A stretch of DNA of 9,467 bases from Lachnospiraceae bacterium (GTDB taxonomy: Bacteria; Bacillota; Clostridia; Lachnospirales; Lachnospiraceae): the NCBI GenBank assembly GCA_900754855.1, contig CAAEEI010000159.1:1-9467 (forward strand). Reading direction: 5' to 3'. Each line of letters begins with the position of its first letter. The stretch's first letter is position 1. A program made the position numbers and the translations under genes. Shown in pieces: positions 6,410 to 9,467 of the stretch. The notes beneath the pieces were generated by a model. The model was given only the letters and a program-made list of their open reading frames with translations, did not search any database and was not told the origin of the DNA.

Positions 6410-8056
6410 TTACTCTTCTTCATGATTCCCTCCGGTTTCGGACTGCCCGGCCTTGCTTCCGGCGATTTTCGCACCATTTTTCAACCCGGACGCCCAGGAA
6501 GTGATGACTTCCTCTCCCGGTTCTATTCCATTTTCGATGACAATGGTTTCCTCATCATACTCACCGGTCGTCACATCCACCCGAAGCGCTTCTCCGTCTT
6601 TTACGCAATAGACATAGGGCTGATTCTCTTCATAATACACTGCGTCATAAGGCACCAGAATCTGATTATCCGCCCGGCCGGTCACCACGGAAAGAGATAC
6701 GCTGATTCCGGTGGAAAGGGTACTTTCTTTTCCCATATAGATTTGTGCTTCTACTTTAAATAATCCCTTCTGTGGATCCACCGCTGTTCCCACCAGCGAT
6801 ATATGTCCTTTGTATGTTTTTTCATTGTTTTCTACCCTGACGGCGTCTCCCTGTTTCAGGAAATTTTTCACCTCTTCCGTCACATAAAAGGTTACCAGCA
6901 TGGTTTCTTTTCCGGAAATCGTAAAGGCCGGCATTCCCGACGGTGTAAAAAGTTCATTTTCCGTCACATTCAATGCTTCGACCACCCCGTCAACAGGCGC
7001 TTTCACCGTATACAGTTCTTTCTGATATTGTGCGGAATCCACGCCGGTCTTTGCCGCATCAATCTGTGCGTCATACACGGCGTCCGAACTGCCTGCCGCC
7101 ATTTTCTGTGATTTTCTGGCCGCCTGCAAACTGCTTTTCGTTGTCTTGATCTGCGTTTTCAGGGTGGCAATGGAATTTTTTAACGTGGTTATCCCACTTT
7201 CCGCCTCTCCATAAGAAGCGGCCACTTTATTATAGGCAGCTTCCGCATCGTTGGCATTCTCTTTTAAGGAATTTAATCCCGTATCGCTTAAATACTCCAC
7301 CGTCAACCCGGAACTTTGCAAACTGCGCATCAACGCAGCGGCTGTTTCCGCTTTTTTTGCAGCTCCGGCTTCCGCACCGCCATCTTCGCCCGGCACAGGC
7401 GTCATGGCCGCAGTCAGCCCCGCTGTTGTCTGGCAATCGGGATTGGCGCTCAGAAATGTCTGATAATTAATGTATAGGGTCTGGGCAGTTTTGTATGTCT
7501 TTTTTGCCGTTGTGAAAGCTGTCTGGGCCTGTCTGGACGCGGTATCCATATCCCCTTGCACCGCCTGTAGCTTCTTCAACTGTTTTTGGGCAGTTTTTAA
7601 AGATTTTTCATAGGAATCCAGCGTGTCTTCTAAAGTTTTCATACTGGACCTGGACTGTTCTGCCGCCAGATCTTTCTGTTCTCCGGCAGCTTCCTTCCCC
7701 GCCCGGGCGCTGTCTACTGCATTTTGGGCGCTGTCCACCGAAAACTGTGCTGCCGTATCATCAAACTTGCACAAAATATCTCCTTCTTTTACCTGATCTC
7801 CTACCTGCACATTTACTCTGGTTACCGTACCGGAAACCATCGGTGTTACATCCACAGAGTCATTGGGCGTTACTGTGCCAATATACGTTCCATATAGTTC
7901 CAGAGTTCCCTTTTCTGCCGTCTGCGTATCCACATGGATTTCTGTGGACATTTTCTCTTCCACTTTTTTTCCACAGCCGCTTATCATTCCCGCTGTCAGA
8001 GTCACTGCCAGCGCTGCCGCCAGATATTTTCCGCTCTTTCCCTTTCGATCTTTCAC
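6410..8056 (-). CDS. RND efflux adaptor (HlyD/AcrA-type membrane fusion protein), lipoprotein, 548 aa
   Basis: The adaptor couples the RND permease to export. The N-terminus is a lipoprotein signal peptide: KDRKGKSGK, a hydrophobic stretch (11-24) and lipobox I-S-G-C with the lipidated Cys28. A biotinyl-lipoyl half-domain follows (about 70-100, VSGTVTRVNVQVGDQVKEGDILCKFD), then a long Ala/Lys/Gln-rich coiled-coil region (about 102-345), the second half-domain (YTVKAPVDGVVEALNVTENELFTP, 349-372), a beta-barrel (about 384-460) and a membrane-proximal domain (about 465-535). The hairpin region is much longer than that of AcrA and has a non-helical Gly/Pro-rich break near 206-232. The start codon is GTG; AAGGAG (8069-8074) lies 12 bases upstream, which is long. 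It is the first gene of the operon; the permease starts 15 bases after its stop. A promoter and a direct repeat lie upstream. Confidence 0.93.
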   Translation of the reverse strand: MKDRKGKSGKYLAAALAVTLTAGMISGCGKKVEEKMSTEIHVDTQTAEKGTLELYGTYIGTVTPNDSVDVTPMVSGTVTRVNVQVGDQVKEGDILCKFDDTAAQFSVDSAQNAVDSARAGKEAAGEQKDLAAEQSRSSMKTLEDTLDSYEKSLKTAQKQLKKLQAVQGDMDTASRQAQTAFTTAKKTYKTAQTLYINYQTFLSANPDCQTTAGLTAAMTPVPGEDGGAEAGAAKKAETAAALMRSLQSSGLTVEYLSDTGLNSLKENANDAEAAYNKVAASYGEAESGITTLKNSIATLKTQIKTTKSSLQAARKSQKMAAGSSDAVYDAQIDAAKTGVDSAQYQKELYTVKAPVDGVVEALNVTENELFTPSGMPAFTISGKETMLVTFYVTEEVKNFLKQGDAVRVENNEKTYKGHISLVGTAVDPQKGLFKVEAQIYMGKESTLSTGISVSLSVVTGRADNQILVPYDAVYYEENQPYVYCVKDGEALRVDVTTGEYDEETIVIENGIEPGEEVITSWASGLKNGAKIAGSKAGQSETGGNHEEE

Positions 8057-8079
8057 GATTTTTCTTTTCTCCTTCCCAT
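8053..8079 (-). other. Eight-codon mini-ORF overlapping the GTG start of the adaptor gene
   Basis: ATG at 8079 opens the frame MGRRKEKS and stops at TGA 8055-8053, which overlaps the adaptor start as GTGA. The adaptor's Shine-Dalgarno AAGGAG lies inside it. Its own ribosome site (AGGGAAG just upstream) is weak. It might couple translation to the GTG start or be chance. Confidence 0.2.
8069..8074 (-). promoter_or_regulatory. Ribosome binding site of the adaptor gene, unusually long spacing
   Basis: AAGGAG followed by 12 bases (AAAAGAAAAATC) and GTG at 8056. The usual distance is 5-9 bases. No better in-frame start lies closer; an ATG in the same frame would be downstream only after residue 23, which would remove the signal peptide. 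Confidence 0.6.
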
Positions 8080-8081
8080 AC

Positions 8082-8129
8082 TTCCCTGTATTCTATACCA
8101 ACTACGTTAAAATATTATATTCCCTGTAT
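8082..8129 (-). repeat. Pair of 10-bp direct repeats bracketing the efflux promoter -10 and start site
   Basis: ATACAGGGAA (minus strand) occurs exactly at 8120-8129, touching the upstream edge of the -10, and again at 8082-8091, in the leader about 16-25 bases after the expected start. The copies are 38 bases apart. The placement fits a binding site for a regulator of the pump, but no regulator gene is in the window. Confidence 0.5.
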
Positions 8130-8142
8130 CGCAGGAAAACAA
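8114..8142 (-). promoter_or_regulatory. Sigma-A-type promoter of the adaptor-permease efflux operon
   Basis: On the minus strand, -35 TTGTTT (8137-8142), a 17-base spacer and a perfect -10 TATAAT (8114-8119). The expected start is near 8107, a leader of about 50 bases. It begins just after the queA terminator, so the operon has its own promoter. Confidence 0.65.
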
Positions 8143-8150
8143 TGGAAAAT

Positions 8151-8207
8151 AAAAAAATCCCCTACAGAATATTGCCCGCAGGGCATATCCAATTCTATAG
8201 GGAATTT
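8151..8207 (-). terminator. Long-stem Rho-independent terminator of the pheT-queA transcript
   Basis: On the minus strand the arms 8192-8207 and 8155-8170 pair over 16 positions (14 Watson-Crick, 2 G-U), and the 21-base loop holds an internal GCCC-TGC-GGGC hairpin. The stem runs into seven consecutive T residues (8157-8151). On the plus strand the hairpin is followed by TTTCTTTTTT, so it could also act in that direction. It lies 45 bases past the queA stop. Confidence 0.85.
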
Positions 8208-8252
8208 CTTTTTTACCATTGCTTAAAATTCAATGGCTGAACATCTTTACGA

Positions 8253-9278
8253 TTAAACGATAAACATGGCGTCGCCAAAGGAGAAGAATCGATATTTTTC
8301 CCTGACCGCTTCTTCGTAGGCTGCCATAATATGATCTTTTCCTGCCAGCGCCGATACCAGCATCAGCAGTGTGGACTCCGGCAGATGGAAGTTGGTGATC
8401 AGGGCGTCGATGGCCTTAAAACGATAGCCCGGATAGATGAAAATCTCCGTATTTCCACTGCCCGGATGGATCACCCCGGCCTCATCCGCTACCGATTCCA
8501 AAGTTCTGGTACTGGTCGTTCCCACGGAAATGATCCGGCCGCCGGCCTGACGAACGGCATTGATCAGATCCGCCGCCTCCTTAGTCACATGATAATATTC
8601 CGAATGCATGTGGTGTTCCAATACATTTTCCACCTTAACGGGACGGAAAGTCCCCAGGCCGACATGCAGGGTTACCCGGGCAATTTTTACCCCCATCTCT
8701 TCTATCTGCTGTAAAAGTTCCGTGGTAAAATGCAATCCGGCTGTAGGCGCCGCGGCAGAACCTTCATATTTGGCATAAACCGTCTGGTATCGATTTTTAT
8801 CTTCCAGTTTATGGGTGATATACGGCGGCAGCGGCATCTGTCCCAGGCGGTCCAGAACCTCTTCAAAAATTCCTTCGTAATGAAATTGTACCAGGCGATT
8901 GCCGTCCGGCAAAACTTCGAGAATCTCTCCCCGAAGCTCTCCGTGGCCAAAAACTACTTTGGCGCCCTGGCGACATTTCTTTCCCGGTTTTACCAGCGTT
9001 TCCCACACATCGTTTTCTTTTCGTTTTAATAAGAGAAGTTCGATTTTCGCTCCGGTATCTTCCCGGCTGCCGATCAGGCGGGCCGGGATAACCTTGGTAT
9101 CGTTAAGCACAAGGCAGTCTCCAGGCTGAAGATACCGGGTGATGTCGTGAAAAATATGATGGCTGATTTCTCCCGTTTTTTTATCCAATACCATAAGCCG
9201 GGAAGAAGATCGGTCCGTCAGCGGATCCTGAGCAATCAGCTCTTCCGGCAGATCATAATAAAAATCACTGGTTTTCAT
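8253..9278 (-). CDS. queA: S-adenosylmethionine:tRNA ribosyltransferase-isomerase QueA, 341 aa
   Basis: QueA transfers and isomerises the ribose of SAM onto 7-aminomethyl-7-deazaguanine at position 34 of tRNAs with GUN anticodons, making epoxyqueuosine. Family motifs in order: MKTSDFYYDLPEELIAQ (1-17), LVLNDTKVIPARL (56-68), YEGSAAAPTAGLHFT (171-185), HVGLGTFRPV (205-214), GTTSTRTLES (253-262), NFHLPESTLLMLVSAL (296-311) and the ending FFSFGDAMFIV. Length matches the usual 340-356 residues and nothing is missing. I place the start at 9278, where the family begins and where GAGG (9287-9290) lies eight bases upstream; an in-frame ATG at 9308 would add ten residues and overlaps the pheT stop as ATGA. 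It follows pheT by 26 bases and is probably co-transcribed with it. Other queuosine genes are not in the window. Confidence 0.97.
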   Translation of the reverse strand: MKTSDFYYDLPEELIAQDPLTDRSSSRLMVLDKKTGEISHHIFHDITRYLQPGDCLVLNDTKVIPARLIGSREDTGAKIELLLLKRKENDVWETLVKPGKKCRQGAKVVFGHGELRGEILEVLPDGNRLVQFHYEGIFEEVLDRLGQMPLPPYITHKLEDKNRYQTVYAKYEGSAAAPTAGLHFTTELLQQIEEMGVKIARVTLHVGLGTFRPVKVENVLEHHMHSEYYHVTKEAADLINAVRQAGGRIISVGTTSTRTLESVADEAGVIHPGSGNTEIFIYPGYRFKAIDALITNFHLPESTLLMLVSALAGKDHIMAAYEEAVREKYRFFSFGDAMFIV

Positions 9279-9286
9279 GTTTGTTT

Positions 9287-9290
9287 CCTC
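9287..9290 (-). promoter_or_regulatory. Ribosome binding site that selects the queA start
   Basis: GAGG on the minus strand, then eight bases (AAACAAAC) and ATG 9278. The alternative ATGs at 9308 and 9305 lie within the end of pheT and have only GTGTGAAAATCAGAGC before them, a weak site. Confidence 0.65.
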
Positions 9291-9304
9291 TATCTTTGTT
9301 TCCA

Positions 9305-9467
9305 TCATGCTCTGATTTTCACACCCATTTTTTCCAGTTCCACAAGGATCTTGTCCACAATCTTGTTGACTTCCGCAGTTTCCAGACTTCTTTCCGGTGA
9401 GCGGAATACCAGACTGAAGGCTACGGATTTATAACCTTCTTCAATCTGAGAGCCTTCGTATACGTCA
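9305..9467 (-). CDS. pheT: Phenylalanine-tRNA ligase beta subunit, C-terminal 54 residues (5' part outside window)
   Basis: The visible end reads DVYEGSQIEEGYKSVAFSL, then VFRSPERSLETAEVNKIVDK, then ILVELEKMGVKIRA and a TGA stop at 9305-9307. This is the ferredoxin-fold anticodon-binding (FDX-ACB) domain that closes bacterial PheT; the D-x-Y-x-G start, the FRSPERSL strand and the EVN...I helix are diagnostic. PheT forms an alpha2-beta2 enzyme with PheS and charges tRNA-Phe in the cytoplasm. Here the reading frame has no obvious hallmark missing. queA begins 26 bases downstream on the same strand, suggesting one transcript ending at the terminator near 8151. About 93% of the gene lies outside the window, so its full integrity cannot be judged. 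Confidence 0.9.
   Translation of the reverse strand, partial: DVYEGSQIEEGYKSVAFSLVFRSPERSLETAEVNKIVDKILVELEKMGVKIRA

Noticed and set aside
7747..8226. Plus-strand ORF of 159 codons opposite the start of the adaptor gene
   Set aside because: It is rich in Pro, Leu, Ser and Phe, as expected from the reverse of a Lys/Glu/Gly-rich signal and coil region, and runs through the promoter and terminator.
8216..8236. Hairpin CCATTG/CAATGG between queA and its terminator
   Set aside because: Six-base stem with a nine-base loop and no T-run; probably minor, with the stronger terminator just beyond.

Overview
The window looks like chromosomal DNA from an anaerobic, low-to-mid GC Gram-positive of the Clostridia, most likely Lachnospiraceae. 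This rests on strong purine-rich Shine-Dalgarno sites, the protein flavour (an RND permease paired with a lipoprotein adaptor, and a YceG/MltG protein with a long charged cytoplasmic N-terminus), and sigma-A-type promoters with 17 bp spacers. The family assignment is inference; no species is claimed.

Layout from left to right. (1) Bases 1-348, minus strand: the N-terminal 116 codons of a Gfo/Idh/MocA-type NAD(P)-dependent oxidoreductase, cut by the window edge. (2) Bases 349-606: a compact divergent control region with one good promoter on each strand and two palindromes overlapping the promoter elements. (3) Bases 607-1038, plus strand: a small YjaB-like GNAT acetyltransferase. (4) Bases 1056-2399, minus strand: the septal/elongation lytic transglycosylase MltG, ending in a hairpin terminator that overlaps the end of the acetyltransferase gene. 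(5) Bases 2400-2590: a second divergent promoter region. (6) Bases 2591-3352, plus strand: a two-domain GNAT protein. (7) Bases 3344-8056, minus strand: a two-gene efflux operon, with the HlyD/AcrA-type adaptor lipoprotein (GTG start) first and the 1016-residue RND permease 15 bases after it. No outer-membrane factor or regulator gene is present in the window. (8) Bases 8057-8252: the efflux promoter, a 10-bp direct repeat bracketing it, and a long-stem terminator. (9) Bases 8253-9467, minus strand: queA (queuosine tRNA modification) directly downstream of the 3' end of pheT (phenylalanyl-tRNA synthetase beta chain).

The genes form separate functional blocks: translation/tRNA modification (pheT-queA), drug or lipid export (adaptor-permease), peptidoglycan cutting (mltG), and two acetyltransferase genes on the opposite strand facing the minus-strand genes. 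I did not find a CRISPR array, tRNA, rRNA, insertion sequence, phage gene or a clearly undescribed system. The more unusual points are regulatory architecture (palindromes over promoters, the direct repeat around the efflux promoter, a mini-ORF overlapping the GTG start) and a few residue-level departures in MltG and the RND permease.
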